The notes beneath the pieces were generated by a model. That model made no database searches. It was not told the origin of the DNA and was given only the letters and a program-made list of their open reading frames with translations. Positions 44,780-55,199 of a stretch of 64,000 nucleotides of DNA are shown here, one piece after another. The DNA lies in NCBI RefSeq assembly GCF_026650985.1, contig NZ_CP086239.1, forward strand, positions 1,550,001-1,614,000, read 5' to 3'. A program made the translations under genes and the position numbers. Numbering within the stretch: position 1 is the stretch's first letter; every line of letters begins with the position of its first letter. The DNA comes from Clostridium estertheticum. GTDB lineage: Bacteria > Bacillota > Clostridia > Clostridiales > Clostridiaceae.

Positions 44780-47424
44780 TTACTTTATTATTTTTCCATT
44801 TCTTAATACAAACGATATTAGACCATTCGCATTAATACTATCATCAATTTCCGAAGTTACAATTATATTTAAACTTGGATATTTTACACTTGCCTGATAA
44901 AAAATACCACACTTTTCTTCTGGAAAGATATTTATCAATCCTTTGGTACATTTATTACAAACTCCTCCAGGGTTTGACTGATGAATATATAAGTTGCCTG
45001 TAACATCTTCTGGTTTAATGCCAGTATATTTAATCGCATCGTTAAGTTCATTTAATACACCCTCTTCGGCATGTCTTGTAAACTGTCCCAATTTAGGGTT
45101 TTTTATATGATCATATGGAGCTTTAAATTCCCTATTAGGCGCAATATCATCCAGTGTTGCTAATCCCGCCTCATTTCTCACTTCTGGAGAAGCTCCTTTA
45201 AATGTCATATCTTCTAATCCTTTAATGTCTGTTTTCCCTACTGCAACCGTATTTCTTTCAGCTACTCCAAGTTCTTTTCTATATGCATCTAATTCAACTT
45301 TTCCTAATTTTATTTCAGCTTCACTCACCTCCTGAGTAATACCACTCTTAACCTTCTTAAATTCCTTTGTAAACCTGCCTAACGCCTCATCAACATTACC
45401 AAAATTGCTCCCAAGTACTACTGATTTTTGTCCCTTCTCCATGTTACTCAATGCTATTTTAGCTATCCTAGTATTCTCTGATATATTAGATGCTATCTTA
45501 TTAAATGCATTTTTAACAAATGGTGATGCTTTCTGAAATAATTTCCCTGCACCATGGAACACTCCAGCTGTTGCTGCTCCAATTCCTGCATCCAGTAATA
45601 AAGTTTTAAAGTTTATACCTTTGCCTTCTAATGTTTGTCTTACTAAACTTTCAACGCCATTTGTTAATCCACCTATTATCATTTTAGCACCTAATGCTTC
45701 TCCCATACCAAACGGACCAAATATAGCTCCTGAGAGTGCTCCTACAAGTGCTTCTCTACCCCCAGCCTTCATATAAGCAGTTATATCACTTACTTCTCCA
45801 CTTTGAACATCTGATATTGCTTGACTTGCAACTGCTGCTGTTCCTGCAACTGCCGCACCTATTGCAATTGCTGCTACCACTGCTGTTGCTGCTCCCAAAG
45901 TTACCGCTATTGCAACTGCGGCAATTGCTACAACTGCCTTTTTAACTGGCTTAGGTTCTGGCTTTTTACCTACCGTAGGTTCATCATCAAATGCAGCAAA
46001 AGCTTCCCTATCACTTCCATTTTTTATTACATTATTGGATAAGAAGTGCAAATCAGTTTCCATTGAAAAACCACTTTTAGTTCCTGCTTTTGCTACAAGT
46101 ATTTGACTTTGAGCCTTAAGTTTAACGCTTTGTGGTGTTTTCATTGTTATTCCACCAGCTGCATTTAAACTTAGTTTTTTATGGCTTTTAATTGTTACTC
46201 CAACCGCATCATCAAAACTTATACTAAGTGGCTCTTTGCTTCCACCTTTTATGTTCAAAGCACCTGGTACCATTTCTATTTCACTGCCGTGTTCTGTCCC
46301 AAAATACCTTTTTGTTGTATCTGCTGTTTTAGCACAACCGCTTCCATTTGTCCTTACGCATCCAGTTACAATTGGATCTTCACTAGTTTCGCTAGGGAAA
46401 TACAAGCTTGCGCTTGTTCCTACTATAGGCATTGAGTACATTACATTTCCAGTTGGTGGTGCATACGGGAACCATGAGGCTTTGTCTTTATTTTGGCTTT
46501 TGTCTATATTTAAATGAAGTTTTATCTTTTCATCTTTAACTTCAAGAACTTTCCCCTCAATAGATGCTCCACCGATAAGTGAATTTATAACTTTTGTTTG
46601 CCATACTCCGTTTTTTCTACATAAACGGTATTTGTAAATAACTTCATCACTTAAAGCACGGACCTTATATTGATTTACATAAAAGTCCTTATTTTTAAAG
46701 TTAATGTTAGCCCCTACTTCATACTTTTCTCTTGTTTCTATTTCATAATAGAAATAGTCAGTATCATGCCCAGCTTCGCTTCCACCTGATTCATGATATT
46801 GTTTTAAATCCTTGCAAGCTTTATAATCACTAGTATCTTCTAATTTATAACTTGTTTTACTTGGCCTCCCAAAATAAAACATATTAAGTGTTTCTATTAT
46901 ATCACAAGATAGTTCTGATTTTAACTCACTTGATATTCTCTTTAAAAAACTCAAATCTGTTTCTTTGTATTGGAATAAAGGTTTTCCTATTTTCTTCCCT
47001 TCTCCTATGCATTGAACATAGCTGTAGCCTGGATAATCTTTTTTATTCCTATAAGTACATCATACGTCATATTAACATCTTGAAATGATCTGCTTTTTTC
47101 TTTTACGTCCAATTCAAAACTTGATGTAAGTGCTTGTATTTCTAGGTAGTAATTTCCGTTTATATTGCTTGTACTAATATTTTGCACTATTCCATTAAAT
47201 ATTATCTTGCTTTCATTATTAGAATCTTCATCTTCTAATTCTTCATAAACACATATTTTATCATCAGTGGAAGCATTTATAGTAGACTGAAAATTTATTG
47301 AGTCATCTATCAAACATTTTAAATATAAATATCCATGTTCATTAGGTTTGTTTTCAATTTTTATATTCTCTATATTTAGCAATTGATAAGGTGATTTAAC
47401 CCTTAGTGTATGAACTGCCCCCAT
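44780..47424 (-). pseudogene. VgrG2-type spike with deaminase toxin, frameshifted
   Basis: Has the normal start (MGAVHTLRVKSPYQLLNIEN, GGGGAAAG site at 47424), but about 4 bases are missing near 47035-47045 compared with the other trunks. The first frame ends at 47005 and the rest is open as 44780-46954. The linker also lost the KKGFNWGKLAGNVLAGL segment in frame. The toxin (last ~180 residues) has GQFTRHAEEGVLNELNDAIK (zinc His, catalytic Glu) and NPGGVCNKCTKGLINIFPEE (zinc Cys pair), a nucleic-acid deaminase fold different from YwqJ. Followed by an Imm6-like gene. Confidence 0.82.
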
Positions 47425-47481
47425 TTACTTTCCCCTTTCATTACTACTTCTTTACTATCTTCTCTGCTTTTTCTATTTTAA

Positions 47482-47738
47482 CTATTCTTGCTCTTGGCCG
47501 GTTGTCACGAATTTTATTTTTCCTTGATGTAAAAGCACAGATTCTGCTGTAAGTGCTGGTTTCCCATCAACTAATGTATCCTCTTTTACATTCATCCAAT
47601 CACCTGATATTTCCACGAGACACTTTTTACCCGGAGGTAATTGAACTCCATCTTCCCCTATTAAATAAATATCTTCGCCTTCCTTGCATTCGCTGCAAAT
47701 TCCAAAGTAATGAGGTTTTTTTATTATAATTATTTTAT
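47482..47738 (-). pseudogene. DUF4280 PAAR-like gene, 5'-truncated at hairpin HR4
   Basis: From YFGICSECKEGEDIYLIGED to the end it matches the intact DUF4280 proteins. The first ~55 residues are replaced by hairpin HR4 and its flank, and two residues (Cys-Ser region of ICSLHQGK) are deleted. No proper start remains. Confidence 0.85.
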
Positions 47739-47796
47739 AAAACAAAAAAACTAACACAAGAAATTTTTCTCATGTTAGCCTTTAATTTTGTTTTTT
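47739..47796 (-). terminator. Boundary hairpin HR4
   Basis: Minus strand GGCTAACATGAG...CTTGTGTTAG followed by TTTTTTTGTTTT. It joins directly to the truncated DUF4280 gene. The nearest upstream immunity gene ends 620 bases away. Confidence 0.7.
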
Positions 47797-48415
47797 ACTA
47801 TACTATACTTTACTTCTTTTCCAATTGAATTTTTTATAACTTATAACACCTGATTTGTATGGTATTTTATTTTAGAATTCTTGCAAAGCTTGTTAACATA
47901 CCCCCTTATGCTTCAGGCAATTCATTATAGAATTATTTCAAAAATGCTTAACATAGCACACTACTTATCGACAACTAGAAAAAGATGGCTATCGGAGTTT
48001 GAAACAATACAGAATGTGGTTAAGGGCGTTCCTATTTTACCAGAAGTATATCCACCTTATTAAGGGTTATATCTGAGGATACCGTTAGCTTCCTCTATTT
48101 GTGTTTTTTGTTTTTATACCTGAGTTCACTAACATGTTTTTATATTAACACAGGCATTCCTGATTTGGAATGCCTGAGTAGTAACTATTATTGATAGTTT
48201 TTTCCTATAGCGGAATTGCCTTCAAACTTAGACCTTACATCCAAAGCATTGTTCTTACTTAGTTTCATCTGTCCAAGATATGACCTATTTATGAAGTCAC
48301 TTACTCTTAATTCTCCTAATACACAATGTTCCTTAACTCATGATTTCGTTGTGAAACCTCTTTAAATTATTTAATAAATAATTTACTGATATTTCTTCTA
48401 TTTGATTATCAATAA
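47797..48415. other. Unassigned stretch with mobile-element character
   Basis: No intact gene. On the minus strand near 48190-48310 a short frame reads ELRVSDFINRSYLGQMKLSK and NNALDVRSKFEGNSAIGKNY, looking like the end of a lost gene. A hairpin AGGCATTCC...GGAATGCCT lies near 48152-48175. A plus-strand scrap of about 60 codons lies at 47881-48063. I cannot assign families. Confidence 0.4.
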
Positions 48416-48868
48416 TTAAAGTAGGCTATCCTCAAGTGCTCTTTCCAACATGGAATTAAAATCGGGATATGTTTGCATTACTGTTCCTGAAGGGTTATCA
48501 AGTTCAACATAAACCTCATTTAATAAATCAAAGCAATGCCAACTTATGCTACCTTCTCCAAAAAACATATATTGCTTTTGATGTTCATTCTCGTACCAAA
48601 TTTCATTTGTATCAACATATCCGTAAACAGTCTGATTATTTTGAACATCAAACAACGAAGTATCAACTCCATAAAATATAAATCCATTAAATTCAAGTCC
48701 ATTGGTTGTTTTTAAAAAATTGACATATTGCTCAGGTAATACTTGATTAAACTTTTCTTTAACTGTTTTTTTCAATATCTCTATTTGTTCTTCTAAAGCT
48801 GGATTGTTTAATTTTCTTCCGCGTTTTTCTCTTTTATCTTTTATTTTAAAAAATAATTGTTCCCACAT
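48416..48868 (-). CDS. YrhA-like SUKH immunity protein for HNH toxin
   Basis: 150 residues. LNNPALEEQIEILKKTVKEK, then FNQVLPEQYVNFLKTTNGLE and FNGFIFYGVD, is the pattern of the YrhA group of SMI1/KNR4 proteins. The C-terminus PSGTVMQTYPDFNSMLERAL is also typical. GAGGAAG precedes the ATG. It lies 22 bases behind the HNH-toxin cassette, its probable target. Confidence 0.88.
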   Translation of the reverse strand: MWEQLFFKIKDKREKRGRKLNNPALEEQIEILKKTVKEKFNQVLPEQYVNFLKTTNGLEFNGFIFYGVDTSLFDVQNNQTVYGYVDTNEIWYENEHQKQYMFFGEGSISWHCFDLLNEVYVELDNPSGTVMQTYPDFNSMLERALEDSLL

Positions 48869-48890
48869 TTAAAATCTTCCTCTCATAATT

Positions 48891-50918
48891 TTATTCACCT
48901 GGCGGATATATACTTCCTTCCGGTATTGGCCAATCAACAGATTTTGTCTCACCTGGTTTCAATTTTTTGGCAAATGAATTTTGAAAATTTGTTATTGTTT
49001 TGTGATAAGGTTCATTTTTTATTAAAACTAAGTTATCAATTGAATTATTTTCTCCTCCATCTAACGAAATCTTGTGATGAACATTCCAGCCTTCAGGAAC
49101 TAACCCTTCTTCCATATCCATTATATCATCATCTGATAAACCTGCCTTTTTAAGCTTCTCACGCTCTTTTGAAAATTCTTTAAGATAATTCTTTTTTTCA
49201 GTACTATTAAATTTTGCACGTAATTTTGCCGTTTCCACTGGGTCTCTTTTCGTATAGCTTATATTTTTTGTTTTAACATTAGGTAATGCTACTTTTTCTT
49301 TCCTTAGCATCCCTGTAAAATCATCACCTTTACCATTCTTAGTCTCTTCAACAGCTTTATTATAATCCTTCTGCTGTTTATTTAGTTCAACTTTCTTTCC
49401 GCACCCACCTGATTTTATTGGATCATTTTTAATATAAACAATTTGCCCATCTGGTGTAACCGCTTTTGCTGGTACTAAATCATTTATATATTTTCCAAAC
49501 TTATTAACATTTTTTTCAATGTTATCCATGACTTTACTTGCACCTTTTTTAATCCACGGTGCTGCAGTCTCTAGAGCTTTAGCTCCTCCCATAAATAGTC
49601 CAGTAAATAAAACTCCATTTTTAAATTGATTTAACTCTTCTCCAAAATTAGGCATACGAAAATTATCAAGTTCATTAAGTGCATAATATGTAGAGTTTTC
49701 TGCTCCACCTATGAACAATGTTTTAGCAAAATTTAGAGCTAACTGGCCTGTAGTTTCTGTTGCAAATAAAGATGTTCCTGCCATAGCAGATCCAAATATT
49801 GCACCACATAGCGCACCTACAAGAGCCCCTTTTGCCACACTTATTAAATAATCAAGTGGGCTACTCATTTTATTGTTTTTAATATCCGAGGCTATTGTCC
49901 CTACAACACTACATGCTGCTCCGATGGCGGCTCCTATTAGCGCAGCTCCAATTACAGCTCCTGCACCGAATGTAGCCACCGATGCAACTACTACTAGAGC
50001 GACTACCGCTACCACTGCTACCACTGCCACTACCGCAACTGCTGCTTTAAACAGTTTCCCCCAACTAAACCCTTTCTTTTCTTTCTCAGGTGGTTTTGCT
50101 ACAACTGCCTTTTTAACCTGCTTAGGTTCTGGCTTTTTACCTACCGTAGGTTCATCATCAAATGCAGCAAAAGCTTCCCTATCACTCCCATTTTTTATTA
50201 CATTATTAGATAAGAAGTGCAAATCAGTTTCCATTGAAAATCCACTTTTAGTTCCTGTCTTTGCTACAAGTATTTGACTTTGCGCCTTAAGTTTAACGCT
50301 TTGTGGTGTTTTCATTGTTATTCCACCAGCTGCATTTAAACTTAGTTTTTTATGACTTTTAATTGTTACTCCAATCGCATCGTCAAAACTTATATTAAGT
50401 GGTTCCTTGCTTCCACCTTTTATATTCAAAGCACCTGGCACCATTTCTATTTCACTGCCGTGTTCTGTGCCAAAATACCTTTTTGTTGTATCTGCTGTTT
50501 TAGCACAACTGCTTCCATTTGTTCTAACGCATCCAGTGACAATTGGCTCTTCGCTAGTTTCACTTGGGAAATACAAACTTGCGCTTGTTCCAACTATAGG
50601 CATTGAATACATTACATTTCCTGTTGGTGGTGCATAAGGAAACCAAGAATCTTTGTCTTTATTTTGGCTTTTGTCTATATTTAAATGAAGTTTTATCTTT
50701 TCACCCTTAACTTCAAGAACTTTCCCCTCAATAGATGCTCCACCGATAAGTGAATTTATAACTTTAGTTTGCCATACTCCGTTTTTCCTACATAAACGGT
50801 ATTTGTAAATAACTTCATCACTTAAAGCACGAGCTTTATATTGATTTACATAAAAGTCCTTGTTTTTAAAGCTAATATTAGCCCCTATTTCATACTTTTC
50901 TCTTGTTTCTTTGTCCAT
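48891..50918 (-). pseudogene. 5'-truncated VgrG2 trunk with HNH nuclease toxin
   Basis: 675 open residues beginning MDKETREKYEIGANISFKNK: the Met comes from foreign sequence joined to the trunk at ETREKYE, with no ribosome site, so ~210 spike residues are missing. The linker is of a third type (VVVASVATFGAGAVIGAALI; KNNKMSSPLDYLIS). The toxin at the end shows GWNVHHKISLDGGENNSIDN followed by LVLIKNEPYHKTITNFQ, a colicin-like HNH motif with all three metal/catalytic positions. Immunity: YrhA-like SUKH gene. Confidence 0.87.
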
Positions 50919-51010
50919 TTAGTCTACCTGCTATCTGGTACTTTTTGTCGAAGAAAAGTAAGCTAACTTCGCTCATAAATACCCATTAGAAATTCCGTGA
51001 ATGAAATTAA

Positions 51011-51053
51011 AAAAAGTGCTCAAGTTATTGAAAATCAATCACTTGAGCACTTT
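51011..51053. terminator. Bidirectional terminator between cassettes
   Basis: AAAAAGTGCTCAAGT with ACTTGAGCACTTT, flanked by A- and T-tracts. It lies between the SUKH gene at 51185 and the HNH cassette and differs in sequence from the HR hairpins. Confidence 0.8.
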
Positions 51054-51184
51054 AAAAAAATAAATATACTTTTTACTAACACTGGAAAACATTTATGAAA
51101 ATCGCTTTTACTGAGCAGCCAATGAGTCACAAGGGATGACTCGTTGGTCTTCTTGCTAACAAGGAGTTAGCTTATAGCTAGCTT

Positions 51185-51607
51185 CTAATCCCAATTATCT
51201 ATAGCTTCTTTAAAAGTATCGATTAAATACTCATAAAAATTCTTATATCTATATTCATTGACTTTATTTACTCTGTCCCACCTAATTATTTCATTTTTCT
51301 TACTTGTGTTAATACAAATTATAAATTCCCCTAAGTCTTCAATTACAATACACTCACTACCTAATCCCAGTTTTCTATATCTTTCAGTTATTTTTACGAC
51401 AGATGAATCATTCCTCTTTTCTATTCCCAACACTTCAACTCCACATATTCCACCTGAACCATAGTTAAGAATAAACCATTTATAACTTTCAGGAAACTTT
51501 ACTTTTAACACATCTTCAACATACTCAATATCATATTCTTTTAACTTTCCATAGAAGTCATTTTCTTCTTCATATTGTCCTATCATCTCAAGAATTTTTT
51601 CTTTCAC
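51185..51607 (-). CDS. SUKH immunity protein for the LHH-like toxin
   Basis: Start set to GTG 51607, 8 bases behind AAGGAG; the GTG at 51616 overlaps that site. About 140 residues. YVEDVLKVKFPESYKWFILN and YGSGGICGVEVLGI are the SUKH core; LGEFIICINTSKKNEIIRWD follows. It starts just after the toxin stop codon at 51620. Probable cognate antidote. Confidence 0.9.
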   Translation of the reverse strand: MKEKILEMIGQYEEENDFYGKLKEYDIEYVEDVLKVKFPESYKWFILNYGSGGICGVEVLGIEKRNDSSVVKITERYRKLGLGSECIVIEDLGEFIICINTSKKNEIIRWDRVNKVNEYRYKNFYEYLIDTFKEAIDNWD

Positions 51608-51619
51608 GTTATTCACTCC

Positions 51620-54237
51620 TTACATATTTTTTGATCTCCATCTCCAATATTTCTTTAAAAAATTTGAATATTGTTTATCTAAAGTAACATTATTTCTAAA
51701 GCTACCTCCACTTTCTACTAACCCATGTAATATTTTAGTAAATTCATCATGAGTAGTTGCTACTATTTCTACCATGCTTCCAGCTTCTATTTGTACTAAA
51801 TGATGTAATTCTATCTTTGCCTCGATACCATTTTTATCAACTGCATATGGTGATTTCCCCTTTAAAGCTAATTCTTTATTAGTTAGACCCTTAGCATTAA
51901 TATCTTTAGGCATATAATCCCAATTAATATCCGTTTGATATACACGTCTTGAAATATCTCTAACTTCACCATTAACTTTTACAGTTCCCTCAATTTCAAC
52001 AGCTTTATAATTATCACTTAACCATTTTAACTCTACTTCTTTACCTGATAATTTACCACTTTTCACCTTTTCAACAGCTTTATTATAATCATTCTGCTGT
52101 TTATTTAGTTCAACTTTCTTTCCGCCCCCACCTGATTTTATTGGGTCATTTTTAATATAAACAGTTTGCCCATCTGGTGTAACCGCTCTTGCTGGTACTA
52201 AATCATCTATATATTTTCCAAACTTATTAACATTTTTTTCAATGTTATCCATGACTTTACTTGCACCTTTTTTAATCCACGGTGCTGCAGTCTCTAGAGC
52301 TTTAGCTCCTCCCATAAATAGTCCAGTAAATAAAACTCCATTTTTAAATTGATTTAACTGTTCTCCTAAATTAGGCATACGAAAATTAGCAAGTTCATTA
52401 AGTGAATAATATGTAGAGTTTTCTGCTCCACCTATGAACAATGTTTTAGCAAAATTTAGAGCCAACTGGCCTGTAGTTTCTGCTGCAAATAAAGATGTTC
52501 CTGCCATAGCCGGTCCAAATATTGCACCACATAGTGCACCTACAAGCGCTCCTTTTGCCGCACTTATTAAATAATCAAGAGGGCTACTCATTTTATTATT
52601 TTTAATATCCGAGGCTATTGTTCCGCCAACATTACATGCTGCTCCAAGAGCGGCTCCTATTAGCGCAGCTCCAATTACAGCTCCTGCACCGAATGTAGCC
52701 ACCGATACAACTACTAGAGCGACTACCGCAACTGCTGCATTAAATAGCTTACCCCAACTAAAACCCTTCTTTTCTTTCTCAGGTGGTTTTGCTACAACTG
52801 CCTTTTTAACCGGCTTAGGTTCCGGCTTTTTACCTACCGTAGGTTCATCATCAAATGCAGCAAAGGCTTCTCTATCACTTCCATTTTTTATTACATTATT
52901 GGATAAGAAGTGCAAATCAGTTTCCATTGAAAATCCACTTTTAGTTCCTGCTTTTGCTACAAGTATTTGGCTTTGCGCCTTAAGTTTAACGTTTTGTGGT
53001 GTTTTCATTATTATTCCACCAGCTGCATTTAAACTTAGTTTTTATGGCTTTTAATTGTTACTCCAACTGCATCATCAAAACTTATACTAAGTGGCTCTTT
53101 GCTTCCACCTTTTATGTTCAAAGCACCTGGCACCATTTCTATTTCACTGCCGTGTTCTGTGCCAAAATACCTTTTTGTTGTATCTGCTGTTTTAGCACAA
53201 CTGCTTCCATTTGTTCTTACGCATCCAGTAACAATTGGCTCTTCGCTAGTTTCACTTGGAAAATATAAACTTGCGCTTGTTCCAACTATAGGCATTGAAT
53301 ACATTACATTTCCTGTTGGTGGTGCATACGGGAACCAGGAAGCTTTGTCTTTATTTTGGCTTTTGTCTATATTTAAATGAAGTTTTATCTTTTCACATTT
53401 AACAACATTTCAGAAGGAAAGTCTCCCACTTCATAAGTTGGAGTTACACCCCCTAACGAATAGAAAACTTCAGTGGGAGTATAAATCTCCTTCTGAAGTT
53501 GTTAATATTGCAGCTCCGCAGGAGATGATTTGACTTCAAGAACTTTCCCCTCAATAGATGCTCCACCAATAAGTGAATTTATAACTTTAGTTTGCCATAC
53601 CCCGTTTTTCCTACATAAACGGTATTTATAAATAACCTCATCACTTAAGGCACGAGCTTTATATTGATTTACATAAAAGTCCTTATTTTTAAAGCTAATA
53701 TTAGCCCCTATTTCATACTTTTCTCTTGTTTCTATTTCATAATAAAAATAGTCAGTATCATGACCTGCTTCGCTTCCACCTGATTCATGATATTGTTTTA
53801 AATCCTTGCAAGCTTTATAATCACTAGTATCTTCTAATTTGTAACTTGTTTTACTTGGCCTCCCAAAATAAAACATATTAAGTGTTTCTATTATATCACA
53901 AGATAGTTCTGATTTTAACTCACTTGATATTCTCTTTAAAAAACTCCAATCTGTTTCTTTATATTGGAATAAAGGTTTTCCTATTTTCTGTCCTTCTCCT
54001 ATACATTGAACATAGCTATAGCCTGGATAATCTTTTATAATTATCCCAATAAGTTCATCATACGTCATATTAACATCTTGAAATAATCTACTTTTTTCTT
54101 GTACGTCCAATTCAAAACTTGATGTAAGTGCTTGTATTTCTAAGTAATAATTCCCGTTTATATTGCTTGTCCTAATATTTTGCACTATTCCATTAAATAT
54201 TATCTTACTTTTGCTTTTATCTACTACATTAATATAT
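51620..54237 (-). pseudogene. Broken VgrG2 trunk with LHH-like HNH nuclease toxin
   Basis: Three open pieces: 54266-53502 (gp27-like part, beginning at KSKSKIIFNG), 53304-53035 (OB fold) and 53008-51620 (needle, linker, toxin). They are separated by the 131-bp insert at 53403-53533 and by loss of one T from a T6 run near 53040. The 5' end is fused to hairpin HR5. Linker type as in the HNH cassette. The toxin shows NGIEAKIELHHLVQIEAGSM then VEIVATTHDEFTKILHGLVE, an LHH-like HNH/EndoVII motif. The toxin itself is intact and has a SUKH partner; the spike part cannot be made. Confidence 0.85.
53403..53533. mobile_element. 131-bp non-autonomous mini-element, copy 2
   Basis: Same sequence, length and insertion base as 19780-19910. 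It introduces a stop after VLEVKSSPAELQY. Palindromic ends as in copy 1. Confidence 0.55.
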
Positions 54238-54283
54238 AAAAGACTAACACGAAAATTTCTCCTCATGTTAGCCTTTCGTTTTA
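54238..54283 (-). terminator. Boundary hairpin HR5
   Basis: GACTAACACGAAAATTTCTC then CTCATGTTAGCC, followed by a TTTCGTTTTATTT tail. Fused to the trunk at the same point as HR3, and 54 bases past the SUKH-like gene at 54337. Confidence 0.7.
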
Positions 54284-54336
54284 TTTCTTATAAATTTATA
54301 CCATACTTTATTTCTTTTTAATCCCAACATTTAGCG

Positions 54337-54558
54337 TTAAAAAATTTCCATTCCCCCCCCCAAATCAAAGAATATCATCTCATTACTTTCATATAAATCT
54401 CTATCAACATAACTATATACTTCATCTTCACAATAAAAATTTGCTATATCACTCGGATGCATTATTCTGTTTGTATGTATTTTATCATCTTTACACAAAA
54501 ATCCATAACCTATTTCCTGATAAAATAATTTTAATTCATTAGGAAATTTTCGTTTCAT
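54337..54558 (-). pseudogene. SUKH-like immunity gene ending in a G9 tract
   Basis: 73 residues. KRKFPNELKLFYQEIGYGFL and HPSDIANFYCEDEVYSYVDR, then EMIFFDLGGG, resemble a SMI1/KNR4 protein. The N-terminal helix is missing and the frame ends soon after nine consecutive G (54353-54361 as C on the plus strand). With 8 G the frame would read DLGGEWKFFNAKCWD and stop; with 10 G another tail follows. A truncated remnant, or a slippage-prone gene. No toxin lies upstream, only a trunk scrap. Confidence 0.6.
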
Positions 54559-54580
54559 TCGATTTTCAGCATTTACAATC

Positions 54581-54696
54581 CTTTCTTCTTTTCCTCAGGT
54601 GTTTTTGCTACAACCGCCTTTTTAACTTGCTTAGGTTCTGGCTTTTTACCTACCGTTGGTTCATCATCAAATACAGCAAAAGCTTCTCTATCATGT
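54581..54696 (-). pseudogene. VgrG2 trunk scrap (hinge region)
   Basis: Encodes DREAFAVFDDEPTVGKKPEP and QVKKAVVAKTPEEKK of the trunk hinge, in isolation. The sequence on its right is an integrase scrap. Confidence 0.85.
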
Positions 54697-54714
54697 TATC
54701 AATTTAATAGTTAT

Positions 54715-54843
54715 TATAGCTTATTATATAGAATCTTTTTAGTGCTCCGTCAAATTCTACCTTCATTGTTCAAGGTATTTTAGAAATACTCAAATATCTC
54801 CAACATAGCTTTGTATTGTATTAGTTCTTTTCCCATCCTCCAT
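54715..54843 (-). pseudogene. Tyrosine recombinase N-terminal scrap
   Basis: The minus strand reads MEDGKRTNTIQSYVGDI, stop, VFLKYLEQ, with further stops. KRTNTIQSYVGDIxVFLKYL is the SAM-like core-binding start of phage-type integrases. The rest of the gene is lost. Confidence 0.65.
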
Positions 54844-55199
54844 TATGTTTGTTTTGAATTCTTCTACTATTTTTATCATTTATCATCATCTCATTGTTAT
54901 TTTTAGACAAAACAAAAGACTAACAACGGAATCAACTTCAATTGTTAATCTTAATTATTATTTTTCAAGATGTGCCTATGACGTATTTGAGCGTAATTCA
55001 ATTGTATCAAACATTTGGTATTGCTTAATTTGCTCACAATGTCGTAGTCTGAAGCAAATTATTCTACTACTTAACTTTTTTGAATGATTTTTTCTTGATA
55101 GTAATGAACTTAATTTGAATTATGCAGTAAGATTTATTATACAAATTATATATTTTTCATTATTTGCTAAACTTAATTTTTTATTAAATTAGTTTATTC
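54844..55199. other. Intergenic decayed stretch
   Basis: About 350 bases without an intact gene. A short piece near 54905-54935 resembles half of an HR hairpin. Near 54940-55085 broken frames exist on both strands that I cannot assign. Confidence 0.4.
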
